Positions 8,184-17,169 of a stretch of DNA of 64,000 bases are shown here, piece after piece; position 1 is the first letter of the stretch, and each line of letters starts with the position of its first letter. The position numbers were made by a program, and so were the translations under genes. The notes below the pieces were generated by a model that was not told where the DNA came from, ran no database searches, and saw nothing but the letters and a program-made list of their open reading frames with translations. Location: NCBI GenBank assembly GCA_029948255.1, contig JALIZF010001817.1, forward strand, positions 1-64,000. The letters are read 5' to 3'. The stretch comes from Telmatactis stephensoni. Its lineage: Eukaryota; Cnidaria; Anthozoa; Actiniaria; Isophelliidae.

Positions 8184-8195
8184 TATATATATATG
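8181..8195. promoter_or_regulatory. shared start-codon box CAT-TATATATAT-ATG
   Basis: The capsid gene start (CAT, 8181-8183, minus) and the coiled-coil protein start (ATG, 8193-8195, plus) are 9 bases apart, with only TATATATAT between them. A bidirectional leaderless promoter is the simplest reading. Confidence 0.65.
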
Positions 8196-9638
8196 GAAGG
8201 CGAAATAGATCCTGATTTTGACCCCCTCACACACAGGGATCAAGACGACAATAACGAAGACGAAGAAGAATTAAATCTACAGATAGAAAGAGGGAAAAGA
8301 AACAGGTTCGCCGTCTTTAGAGATGCCGTTCATCGTTTTGGCAATGACGCATACAAGTATATCCGCGGCCTCGAACATGACTACGAGCGTTTGCATCCCG
8401 ACGAGCCAATCCCTGAGTACCTTCAAATGGAAGAATTTAACAAATTTCGCGATGAAGAAACACTAAAAGAAACTCTTCAAACTCCGGTCGAACTGGCCGA
8501 AAAACGCCTCTTAGAATTATACGAACACTTCAACTTCGATTATGTAAGACTAACTGAGCAGAAGGGCCAAGTTTACATCTCGTTTCCCAACGAAAAGAGC
8601 CAAGGCCAATGGACTAAGCCACAGCCCCTTTTCACTAAAGAAGGCGAGGTTAGAGAAACGGTAAAGGCGCTCAAGGGATTTAAAATGGCATCGAGAGGCC
8701 TCTTAGAGCTATTGGAAGAGCACAATGCAAAGATCGCATTACAAAAGAGAGTCATCGACCTAGAAGATCAACTAGGCGAGGCCGAACAAGCCCTTGCGGT
8801 CAAAAACCAGGCCCTGTCTAATCTACAATCCCGATTTGACCGCGTCCAGGAAGAATACGAAAAAGCCTTGACGGCCAACGAAGAACGCCACAACCTAGAG
8901 ACAGAAAACTTCCTCGAAGATGCCGAACAACGCTACAATTCTATTTTAGAAGAAAGAAATATCATTGTCACCGAGGCCAACAAAGCCCTGCGGGAAAGAG
9001 ACCGTGCCCGCGCGGCGCTAGACGAAACCACCCAAGAGTTAGGGATAACCAAAACCGATGCCGCCACCCTTACTTCCGAACTCGAGGCCTCGCAAAGAGA
9101 AAAGGCCGAGTTAGAACATAGAGTCCGCACCCTTGAAGAGCGGCTAAGGCAAACGACACAGGCGATAGAAGATTTAGAACATAACATTAACGAAAAACAA
9201 CAAATCATCAACGACCTAAATCGCCCTGAAGAAGAACGCACAGCCGCCCAAGAAGAACTAACCTCCCTTCAAGAAAGAGTCGCCGAGCTTAAAAAAGAAA
9301 AAAATAAATTAGAGCGTGAATTAGGCCTCACCACCAAAGAAAAAATAAAACGAGCCCTTTTGAAATATGGCATTCCTGCGGCCTTTGCCGTGGCTATAAG
9401 TAGTGTCATAGGAGTCATATTAACCTCTTTAAAAGGTGTCGGCGCCGGTGTTAAAAAAATAGGTCAAGGCCTGACCGCGCTAGGTAAAAAAATGGCCGCC
9501 GCCGTGCCAGGTCTATTAGGCAGCGTCTTATCTTTGGTGTTGAAGACCGGCGGCGAATTGCTGAAGTTTGTCGGCAACAATATTTGGATTCTTGTCGTAG
9601 CTATAGGCGCCGTACTTTTAAAGAAGTTAAAGATATAA
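8193..9638 (+). CDS. long coiled-coil protein with C-terminal membrane segments (putative virion protein)
   Basis: Intact, 481 residues. The N-terminus is very acidic (residues 1-28). Residues about 30-170 are mixed. Residues about 175-385 are a continuous coiled coil of Glu, Lys, Gln and Leu heptads. The C-terminus has hydrophobic segments (AAFAVAISSVIGVILTSL near 393-410, then GLLGSVLSLVL and ILVVAIGAVLL near the end) with a Gly-rich spacer between them. The stop at 9636-9638 directly abuts the stop of the convergent gene at 9639. Its place next to the capsid gene suggests a minor virion or membrane-anchored protein. No family recognised. Confidence 0.65.
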   Translation: MEGEIDPDFDPLTHRDQDDNNEDEEELNLQIERGKRNRFAVFRDAVHRFGNDAYKYIRGLEHDYERLHPDEPIPEYLQMEEFNKFRDEETLKETLQTPVELAEKRLLELYEHFNFDYVRLTEQKGQVYISFPNEKSQGQWTKPQPLFTKEGEVRETVKALKGFKMASRGLLELLEEHNAKIALQKRVIDLEDQLGEAEQALAVKNQALSNLQSRFDRVQEEYEKALTANEERHNLETENFLEDAEQRYNSILEERNIIVTEANKALRERDRARAALDETTQELGITKTDAATLTSELEASQREKAELEHRVRTLEERLRQTTQAIEDLEHNINEKQQIINDLNRPEEERTAAQEELTSLQERVAELKKEKNKLERELGLTTKEKIKRALLKYGIPAAFAVAISSVIGVILTSLKGVGAGVKKIGQGLTALGKKMAAAVPGLLGSVLSLVLKTGGELLKFVGNNIWILVVAIGAVLLKKLKI

Positions 9639-11123
9639 TTACCGTAGCATAAAATAGCCCAGCCCCACCGCCGCCGCCGTAATGCCGCCCTTTAAAAGAT
9701 CATGGTCGTATTCTTCTTTTATAGTCGGCAGCGGCTTAATAGGCTTTTTCTCTGGTGGGCCGTGGGTGGGTTTTTCTTTCTTAGGCGGTGGCTTTTTCTT
9801 CGGCGGCTTATCAAAGTGTGGCACTTTACGCTGCTTCAAATCGCCGTTGATGTCATTGATGCCAAATTTCATCACCTCAGTAGCCTTTTGTAAAAGATTG
9901 TTATAGCCCACGACAGAGTGAGTATTAATCACTAAATCGCTAGGCATTAGCCAACAGCCAGGCGCTATGGCGTAGTCTAAGCGCACTTTAGCCTCTTGGA
10001 CGGCAAACTGATACCTTTGTATGCTCTTGGCAATGTCGTTTTCTATGACGGCCGATTCAAAGAGCACTAAGAACTGTTGTTGTGTTTCTTGACTAGCACC
10101 ACCAGCGGCTATGATGGGCGAGCGTGTATCTACCTGCGCCCCCAGCACACAATAAACGTAGGCCTCTATGCTTCTATTTAGGCGGGCCAGATTTACCAGA
10201 CCTTCACCTTTTTGCAATACAAACCAATCGTATTGTCTAGGAGTGCGAGAATCTTTTAACACTTCTATCTCAGGCCCGCCATATTTAGGCTTACCCTCAT
10301 CTCTAAATCTATTCTCAGGGTTAGGCCAGCCGCCTTCTTCTATGTTAAGCCCTGCGTAATCGTAGCCATAAGGATCGCCAACGCCGCCATTGTTGGGCGC
10401 TAAGAACCTAAAGTCCTTGTAGATTTTAAATTCATTACATAGCCTCTCAAAGGCCGCCTCTTTATAATGTGTGTCGTAGGCATCAAAGCTAAGATCGCCC
10501 GGCAAAGGCGCTCCCAATTCATGTAGAATGCGGCGAATAGTAAAAATTACATGAAACTGTAAAAAAGAACACCGCTGTAGCATATCTAAACCCACACCGC
10601 AGCCCGCCGTCGCCGCCCATACGGCAAAGTTTAACTGTTGCGCCCAGTAAGTCATACTTGGCCCTTTTAGCCATTTTTTTGCCGCCGCTGCAGATTTAAA
10701 TTCTGTCTCACTCTTTTTAAACACGTTACGAACTTTTAAAGGTATCTTTTTACCCGGCGCCACTTCTAAGGTCAAATGAGAGAAATTAGTCTTAGGAGGC
10801 ATCGTGTGCCAAGCCACAGCGGGCACTGGGTAATTTATTCTAGCGACTGTAAAATCCTTAGGCCACGACGATGGAGATATCTTAACGGTCTTGTTTTTAG
10901 GATCTCTAGGACCTAAGGCCTTTAAAAGCGCCGCATTTAATTTTGCGTCGCCATAGTGATGCACTGCCGTTGGAAAAGGTCCATCTGGCGTAATATCTTC
11001 TCTAAACACATCGACAGCAATTCCATTGTATTCGAATTCAATACTCTGAGGCCCGGCAGAGAACTTTTTAAAATCGGCGTGCGGGTAGGCCGTCCTAAAT
11101 CTGTGCCATTCGTATTGTACCAT
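9639..11123 (-). CDS. uncharacterised large virion-type protein with C-terminal anchor
   Basis: An intact 494-residue protein. The frame extends 15 codons upstream, but ATG 11123 is preferred because it lies in the shared TATATATA box. Landmarks are a Trp/Pro-rich N-terminal third, MTYWAQQLNFAVWAATAGCG near the middle, a helical region after it, a Lys/Pro-rich stretch (KKKPPPKKEKP), and a last hydrophobic segment (GITAAAVGLGYFM) that looks like a tail anchor. I recall similar unnamed proteins from cnidarian genomes next to capsid genes, but cannot verify this. A minor capsid or entry-related structural role is possible but unproven. Confidence 0.65.
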   Translation of the reverse strand: MVQYEWHRFRTAYPHADFKKFSAGPQSIEFEYNGIAVDVFREDITPDGPFPTAVHHYGDAKLNAALLKALGPRDPKNKTVKISPSSWPKDFTVARINYPVPAVAWHTMPPKTNFSHLTLEVAPGKKIPLKVRNVFKKSETEFKSAAAAKKWLKGPSMTYWAQQLNFAVWAATAGCGVGLDMLQRCSFLQFHVIFTIRRILHELGAPLPGDLSFDAYDTHYKEAAFERLCNEFKIYKDFRFLAPNNGGVGDPYGYDYAGLNIEEGGWPNPENRFRDEGKPKYGGPEIEVLKDSRTPRQYDWFVLQKGEGLVNLARLNRSIEAYVYCVLGAQVDTRSPIIAAGGASQETQQQFLVLFESAVIENDIAKSIQRYQFAVQEAKVRLDYAIAPGCWLMPSDLVINTHSVVGYNNLLQKATEVMKFGINDINGDLKQRKVPHFDKPPKKKPPPKKEKPTHGPPEKKPIKPLPTIKEEYDHDLLKGGITAAAVGLGYFMLR

Positions 11124-11134
11124 TATATATAATG
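11121..11134. promoter_or_regulatory. shared palindromic start-codon box CATTATATATAATG
   Basis: This 14-base near-palindrome contains both start codons: CAT for the 494-residue gene (minus) and ATG for the gene at 11132 (plus), 8 bases apart. It is the cleanest example of the element's start-codon box. Confidence 0.7.
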
Positions 11135-11734
11135 ACCGATGTGATACGAGAAGAACCCTCTGCCCCATTATACCCTGTCATATCTGATGGAGAAAGTTTT
11201 CGACTTCAAAAAATCAATATGATCCTTTCTGAATTAGGCGCCGAGGTCAAACATTACGACGGCGTCCGTAAAAAATACAATAAAACACGCTCCGTGACCC
11301 ATGCCATTGCTTTATCTTCCGGTACTTTATCAGCCCTTTTAACAAGTTCGGGGATTGCCACGTCTTTAACGGGCCCCGGAATTGTAGTAGGAATCCCTCT
11401 AAGCGCGATTGGGGGACTCTGTGGAATTATTTCAGCCGTCGCCACGGTAGCGACTAAAAAATTAACCCAAAAGGTTTCGAAACATGAGAAAACAACAATG
11501 TTATGCAAATCTAAAATAAATACAATCTCAGACCTCATTTCGAAAGCTCTCCATAATAACAGAATCGATGAGAATGAATTTGCTTTAATTATGGCCGAGT
11601 CAAATAAATACGAGCAATTAAAAAATGAAATCCGACAAAAAAGCGTCGAAGTTTTTAAAAAAGACGATCCCGAACTACGCAAGAAAATCTACAGCGAAGC
11701 CATGCAAGAAATCAAACAAAAACTAAATCATTAA
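11132..11734 (+). CDS. membrane-inserting protein with Gly/Ser-rich hydrophobic core (putative virion protein)
   Basis: Intact, 200 residues. Residues 1-50 are hydrophilic. Residues about 55-105 form two hydrophobic stretches rich in Gly, Ser and Ala (IALSSGTLSALLTSSGIATS and IPLSAIGGLCGIISAVATVA) that could insert as a hairpin. Residues 110-200 are helical and charged. It is divergent from the 494-residue gene with an 8-base gap, so the two are probably expressed together. I recall similar unnamed proteins in cnidarian sequence sets; no function is known to me. Confidence 0.6.
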   Translation: MTDVIREEPSAPLYPVISDGESFRLQKINMILSELGAEVKHYDGVRKKYNKTRSVTHAIALSSGTLSALLTSSGIATSLTGPGIVVGIPLSAIGGLCGIISAVATVATKKLTQKVSKHEKTTMLCKSKINTISDLISKALHNNRIDENEFALIMAESNKYEQLKNEIRQKSVEVFKKDDPELRKKIYSEAMQEIKQKLNH

Positions 11735-11897
11735 ATATTTATCTACAGAAGAACGAAAATGGGTTAATTTGCATATTGAACGTCACTCAGCTGTCGTCGG
11801 TACTGAATATGCGCAGTGAGGCATAGCAATGACTCCCACACGGATAATTTCATCACGAATTTCGGCTATAAGTAGGTTATGAAAAAAGTATAGTATT

Positions 11898-11984
11898 GTC
11901 TGAGAATGGCGGTGTTGAGGCGGGCGGACTTGAGATCTGAGGGGAGTCTCGAGTTCGTCTGCGTTCAGGCTGCCATTCTCAGAC
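11898..11984. repeat. 13-bp inverted repeat, wide loop
   Basis: GTCTGAGAATGGC at 11898-11910 pairs with GCCATTCTCAGAC at 11972-11984. It lies in the 600-base non-coding gap between two convergent genes (11734 and 12332), together with the next two hairpins. A replication or termination role is possible. Confidence 0.75.
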
Positions 11985-11987
11985 CCT

Positions 11988-12020
11988 TGGTATATAGTGA
12001 ATCCCCTCCACTATATACCA
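11988..12020. repeat. 12-bp hairpin, 9-base loop
   Basis: TGGTATATAGTG at 11988-11999 pairs with CACTATATACCA at 12009-12020. It is directly after the preceding inverted repeat and its arms contain a TATATA element. Confidence 0.75.
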
Positions 12021-12214
12021 TTGTACGGCCGGCAATTAATATAAAACCGGTCGATATATAGTGGTTCAGCCTCGCGATGAGGAGTTCCACAATACAAAGG
12101 TGGCCAAAGTGTCACAAATCAAATACAAACAATGAAATACAAGTGGCGGAGGTGTCACAAATACAAAGTCAAACAAAAATACAAAAAAATATGAAATTAA
12201 AATACAAAGTCAAA

Positions 12215-12272
12215 AAACCCCGTCGGGGAATACGCATTAGCTTCCGAGTCGATCTATTCCCCGACGGGGTTT
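12215..12272. repeat. 18-bp GC-rich hairpin with internally symmetric arms
   Basis: The arm at 12215-12232 (AAACCCCGTCGGGGAATA) pairs perfectly with 12255-12272. Each arm also contains CCCCG(T/A)CGGGG, so cruciform or multi-stem forms are possible. The loop is 22 bases. It sits 60 bases past the 3' end of the VLTF3 gene and could be a terminator for it or an origin-like structure. Confidence 0.8.
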
Positions 12273-12331
12273 CTGGCCAAAAAGCCAGTTTTGCTCTTTT
12301 TTATTCTCAAAGGGGAAGTCCCGATGAGTCA

Positions 12332-12922
12332 TCAACCAGGAATCCATCTCAATAGGGGGTGGTTGGGGTCGATGTCATAAAATATTTTGTAGATGACGTC
12401 AGGGTAATAAGGGATTTCCCCCCGCAGCTGAATAAACATACTCTCGGCCCTACGCATAATTTGCATAGAAACGTCGGGAATTTTTTCTCCGGTTATTTCT
12501 GACAAAATATAAGAAATGCCATTATTATATTTTTGTAGCTTTAATTTTTTTAGAGTCTTTTTCAAACCCTGTGGCGTGGGTTCTTTGAGATGAGCTTTTA
12601 TCTGCCGTAAGGTTTTCTTATCAACATAGACTGGCTCTAAACCTAAGATAATTCGCATCCACTTTCTAAAGTAAATAATTCTCTTATATGGCGTCTTTTT
12701 ACGACCGCCGTTAGCATAACATTGACCAAAGGTAGCACAGGGCACCGCATTAAAAACTATACGGCCACAGATTTCACACACGGCCGAAGTGTCTTCTTCT
12801 ATGGTCATTCGCCTACCACAACACTTTAAAGGCCTCGGCTCTGGGGGCTTAATTTCACGTCGCAGGCAATTAGAGCAAACTGTATACTTTTCGTAATCTA
12901 CTTGAGGGGCATTGCAACACAT
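12332..12922 (-). CDS. VLTF3-like late transcription factor
   Basis: An intact 196-residue protein. The frame is open 64 codons upstream, but ATG 12922 has the GTTATATA-ATG box and begins the recognisable domain. The N-terminus holds a zinc-ribbon-like Cys set (CSNCLRRE, CCGRRM, CEICGR). The C-terminal half has YKRIIYFRKWMRIILGLEP and SEITGEKIPDVSMQIM, followed by YPDVIYKIFYDID and HPLLRWIPG, an order matching the Pox_VLTF3-like family. The family switches on late genes in nucleocytoplasmic viruses. Its presence beside a capsid gene and a packaging ATPase places this element near small nucleocytovirus-like viruses (for example the mriyavirus/yaravirus range), not ordinary polintons. That placement is inference. 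Confidence 0.75.
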   Translation of the reverse strand: MCCNAPQVDYEKYTVCSNCLRREIKPPEPRPLKCCGRRMTIEEDTSAVCEICGRIVFNAVPCATFGQCYANGGRKKTPYKRIIYFRKWMRIILGLEPVYVDKKTLRQIKAHLKEPTPQGLKKTLKKLKLQKYNNGISYILSEITGEKIPDVSMQIMRRAESMFIQLRGEIPYYPDVIYKIFYDIDPNHPLLRWIPG

Positions 12923-13059
12923 TATATAACACTTATTTCTTTTACTCTCCAGCAGCAGTCTTTTAATCACTTTGGCCAAAAACACCCTAGAAATATGCAG
13001 AGAATCCCCGATGTGGACACCCCTAGATCTATACAGGCAGGCCCTGTAAATCACAAGGC

Positions 13060-13290
13060 GCGATCGAGATAAACCCTTACTGCTGCTCGCTTTGAAGGAG
13101 TGGACGTACAACAAAAACTCCCTCGAGATATGGCACTTATGTCAATGATTTTGAACTCCTGTCTCCTCCAAGAATCAATGATCGCAGAAACAAGCTGTGG
13201 AGGATAGAAAAAGTAATAAGGCATGGGGAAAATGGCCAAGTCTATGTGAAATGGCACAGCTTCGGAAAAGAGTTGGGTCTGCCTCTTAAT
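13060..13290 (+). pseudogene. retroelement-like fragment, possible chromodomain-type tail
   Basis: After a stop near 13095 a plus frame reads RSGRTTKTPSRYG, a motif common near the end of retrotransposon polyproteins, then LWRIEKVIRHGENG and VYVKWHSF, which resembles a chromodomain core. It probably marks host-side repeat sequence just beyond the viral element. Weak evidence, short fragment. Confidence 0.35.
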
Positions 13291-13939
13291 GTTCTCTATT
13301 TGCAGGATGTAAAAAATTCAACTACGTGGAACACTGAATTGCTGAACTTACCCAATTGTGATCACGTCGTTATTGTTATTTATATCAACAGCAACTTGTC
13401 CAACTTCCATGATTTGCTTCTTTTCAGCTTAATTTGCTTCCTTTTTTGCTTAATTTTTGCTTGCCTTTTTTGTCGTCTTTTGTCAATGTCTTTGAGAAGT
13501 GAAGTGAAGTAAAGGTAATGCTAGACGAGTCGAATAGCGCGATTCAGCAGAGGCGTGGCATACTAGGTGTCCCAATAATCTACAAGACAGATTGGATTGC
13601 ACTAAAAACCATGCATGGCATTCATTTCCTGTCGCACATTTGATAAACTAACATTCAGTCATTGATAATTTTTTTGTTAATATTTTCATTAACATTTTCA
13701 ACGTATTACACTTAATTACACCTGATACTTCAGTTCGCATTACGCAATTTTTGATGGATTTCTCAATTTAAATATATGGATCAATGGAAAATATAGAGAA
13801 TATAATCTGGTATAAGCACATCAAATTACAACGGTGAAATTGACAAACACAACGTCTACATAAAAACTCTCCTTCCTTCAGCAATATCAAAATAATAATA
13901 AATGAATGACTTGAATAGGATGGTTTGATTACCCATGTA
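13291..13939. other. AT-rich non-coding stretch
   Basis: No ORF with recognisable content and no clear repeat. Stops occur in all frames. It separates the viral region from the 290-bp tandem repeat. Confidence 0.5.
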
Positions 13940-14636
13940 AACCACCATCACATCGATCCAGAAAACATTTCGTGTAAGTTGATCCTACTGAAAACACACA
14001 TGAAATCGCTTTGGAGAAAAGTGTGAAAATGCAATCCTGCACTGCTTTTCGAGGAGAGCACTCACACAGATAGCTCAGTTTACAGGTTTATCCAACGAGT
14101 TAGCGAAGATGATATTTTATAATCTTGAGACTAAACCTGCCCAAAACCACCATCCAGAAAACATTTTGTGTAAAAAGTTGATCCTAATGAAAACACACAT
14201 GAAACCGCTTTGGAGAAAAGTGCGAAAATGCAATCCTGCACTGCTTTTCGAGGAGAGGAAGCACACAGTCAATGCTCAGTTTATCCAACGAGTTACACGT
14301 AGCATGCAAAAAGCGAAGATGAGATCTAATCTTCTTACTAAACCAGAGCACTCACACAGATAGCTCAGTTTACAGGTTTATCCAACGAGTTAGCGAAGAT
14401 GATATTTTATAATCTTGAGACTAAACCTGCCCAAAACCACCATCCAGAAAACATTTTGTGTAAAAAGTTGATCCTAATGAAAACACACATGAAACCGCTT
14501 TGGAGAAAAGTGCGAAAATGCAATCCTGCACTGCTTTTCGAGGAGAGGAAGCACACAGTCAATGCTCAGTTTATCCAACGAGTTACACGTAGCATGCAAA
14601 AAGCGAAGATGAGATCTAATCTTCTTACTAAACCTG
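13940..14636. repeat. tandem repeat with 290-bp unit (two full copies plus a diverged partial copy)
   Basis: Units at 14057-14346 and 14347-14636 are nearly identical. A diverged partial unit lies at about 13940-14056. The 84- and 94-residue plus-strand ORFs inside are copies of the repeat and not convincing genes. Near-identity of the two full copies suggests recent duplication. Confidence 0.85.
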
Positions 14637-16089
14637 CTCAAAACTTGAAATCAACATTATTTATTAAAATTAGAAATAATTAACTCTTCATTTTTAATGA
14701 AACTCATGTGAAGTGTTATTTCAGCGTGACTCATAAGTTTTATTTTCATTGACTCGTCGAAGAACAGTAAAAGTGTTGTATAGCATAGTGACAGCTCATC
14801 AGCTATACTAATAAGGAGCAAAAAATTTAGGTCTGACAAGATCTCCCTAAAGCGGACTAGCTCAGTCTCCGGGCTGGCCTGCCTCCATGTAAACAAATCG
14901 ATTCGAGTTCGACTTCATTGAAAATATACTCTCACAGAACTCGCATTTGTTATTTGAAAAGCTTTAAAAACTGTTCGAATTTTCTCTGAAATATAGACAC
15001 TATAGTGGCTATATAGTAAATATAGTGGCTCCTTCGTAAAATCCCAAAAATGTACTCAATTTAGCTCTCGCAGTGACTTAATTGAATCATATTTTCTGCT
15101 TCAATACACATTGAACTGTTAACGTTATTTGCTGGAGCCATCATGAATATGCATTTCCTATAGTTCGCCATACAAACGAGCCTCTATCTCATTTAGCTCA
15201 CTCTAGTGTAAGGCAGCTAATGAAAGTTATTCCTGATGTCCTTCCAGAAAAATGTAAAATACCAGACAACCTAGCTCAACAATATGCAGACTACTCCCCA
15301 TACGAAATAAATGCCTAGAGAATAAGGGTTCAAAGGTCATTTCGTTTAGCAGAAATAATTCCAGTTGACGGAGATGGGTTTTTAGACATTGGTACTAGCC
15401 TTTAGTCAGAAATTTGGTTAACAATTAACGTGCAATGCCGAAAAGTGCAACGCAGCTAACACAATGATTTTCCTTGGGCTTTAGTGTTATAGTTAAAAGC
15501 AATGTGAAACTTGATCAGTCTTCCCTGATCCAGTCATACCGTACAATGCTGTATCCCAAACCCGACAATATGTATTACACCAGTCAACAATGTCCACTCT
15601 CCGCATTCAGATGAAAGTTCCAAAATATGTCCTTTTTTTGCCGACAAGACGGCCAGTATTTTGGCAAGCAGAAATATAGTAAGTGTTCTAAAAGGCGACA
15701 AAAAAAAGCAAATGGAGTATAGTTAAAGTAAACTACAGACAACTCAGTGGTCTAAAAGCAGAAATCATCGATAGTGGACATACGTTGATTCTAGATTAAT
15801 CTTTTGTTTTGAACTCTTATGAAGCTGTCTTTCCAAAAAAATCACAACAATGTTGGCATATTCTGATGGTGTTATGGTGAATTATTTCCACTGAAGTCTT
15901 TTGTATATGTAGTTACCCCTAACTATGGTTACCCCTAAGTGTCCTTAATTGCTGGAAATAACAGGGCTCAACTTTACACCCTTTTATTCAAATGTACAGT
16001 AAACATAATATATAATAACAAAGGTTTTTGACATGTTTAAATGTTATAGCTTCCTAAAACCTTGTGTGATCATGGGTTAATTCTCAAAA
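14637..16089. other. non-coding, with old repeat fragments
   Basis: A short piece near 14865-14895 (GGGCTGGCCTGCCTCCATGT) resembles the end of the Harbinger-type MITE at 55829-55960. Around 15220-15420 a decayed plus frame loosely recalls an OTU-type peptidase start. Otherwise nothing recognisable. Confidence 0.4.
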
Positions 16090-16591
16090 AATTTTAACAT
16101 TTGGTGCATACCATCCAACTACTCTCAAAGTTGTTGTCCATTATAGAGAGACAATAGACGAATTTCATACTCGTCTTCAAACGCTTGCAAAACAATGTGA
16201 ATCTCACGACGGAGACTTTGAGATCAAAATGCAAATCGTTTGTAAGGGTACCTCTTCTCGACTTCGCAAGCGTGCCCTAAAGGACCAAACATACTCGCTT
16301 AAAGACATGATTATGGATGGACAGAAACTAGAAACCAGCACAGCACAAGCTAGTGGAATGGCAGAACAAGTCAAACGGCTAGAAGTTAATGAAGTGACCG
16401 GGAGAGGTCAAACAACAGAGAAACATTGTTTTAATTGTGGCTATGAATATCCCCATACAAATGGTCCGTGCCCTGCTCAGTCCGCAACCTGCTCGGCTTG
16501 TGGTATTAAGGGACATTACTCAAGATTGTGTTGCAAAGAGCAAAACAAACGCCCCCGTGCCAACCAGCAGAGAACCAATAGGGTCACTTGA
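16090..16591 (+). pseudogene. Gag fragment with zinc knuckles (Ty3/Gypsy-like LTR retrotransposon)
   Basis: An open plus frame reads TIDEFHTRLQTLAKQCE, a helical capsid-type segment, then a CX2C-type cluster CFNCGYEYPHTNGPCP followed by CSACGIKGHYSRLC, a CCHC knuckle (C-x2-C-x4-H-x4-C). This arrangement is typical of Gag proteins of Gypsy-like elements in invertebrates. No protease, RT or integrase follows, so it is a fragment. Confidence 0.7.
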
Positions 16592-17169
16592 TAAAGGTTG
16601 TTTCAAGAAATTAATTCTAAGTTCTTTTGTCTTTTTTATGTTAATCCTCATGTTGTTAGCAGATGACCAGGAAGTAAGGAAATTTAGTTGATTTTGAATA
16701 GTGGAGTAAAAGTTCTTGTTATAACCTGGAGTGAACGTTATAACACTTTCATTCCATTTGCAATATGTCAAAAAATTTTGTATAATTTGTATAATTGGAC
16801 AGACTTTTATATTTTTATATTTGTAGTTATATTTATATTAATACTTTTTTCCTTTTAATGAAAACGTAATTCAATTGTTCTCAAACAATTGCAATGTTTG
16901 ATTTCAATAGTTATTATTATACCACTTCAAGTTCAAATACTTGGTGTGAAGGTCTATTAGTCAACATGAATGGCCACAGCAGCACAAAATTTTCTTATAT
17001 TATCCTTAATTTTATCTTCTTTAACGTCTACTGTGGGAATTATCCAAAGGACAAGATTATGACTTCTGTTTGCCAGGTGAAGAAGGCGAAGAAGACTCAT
17101 TCTTAGTATTTTGTTATTGCTTCAAAGACGGCAATGCAAGAATACAAGTAGAGCATGGTCCTGGAATCG

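Noticed and set aside
14109..14683. pair of 84- and 94-residue ORFs
   Set aside because: They are copies of a 290-bp tandem repeat, with no splice or start support.
15150..15420. decayed reading frame with IIPVDGDGF resembling an OTU-type peptidase
   Set aside because: Too short and broken by stops; the motif is not specific enough to call.
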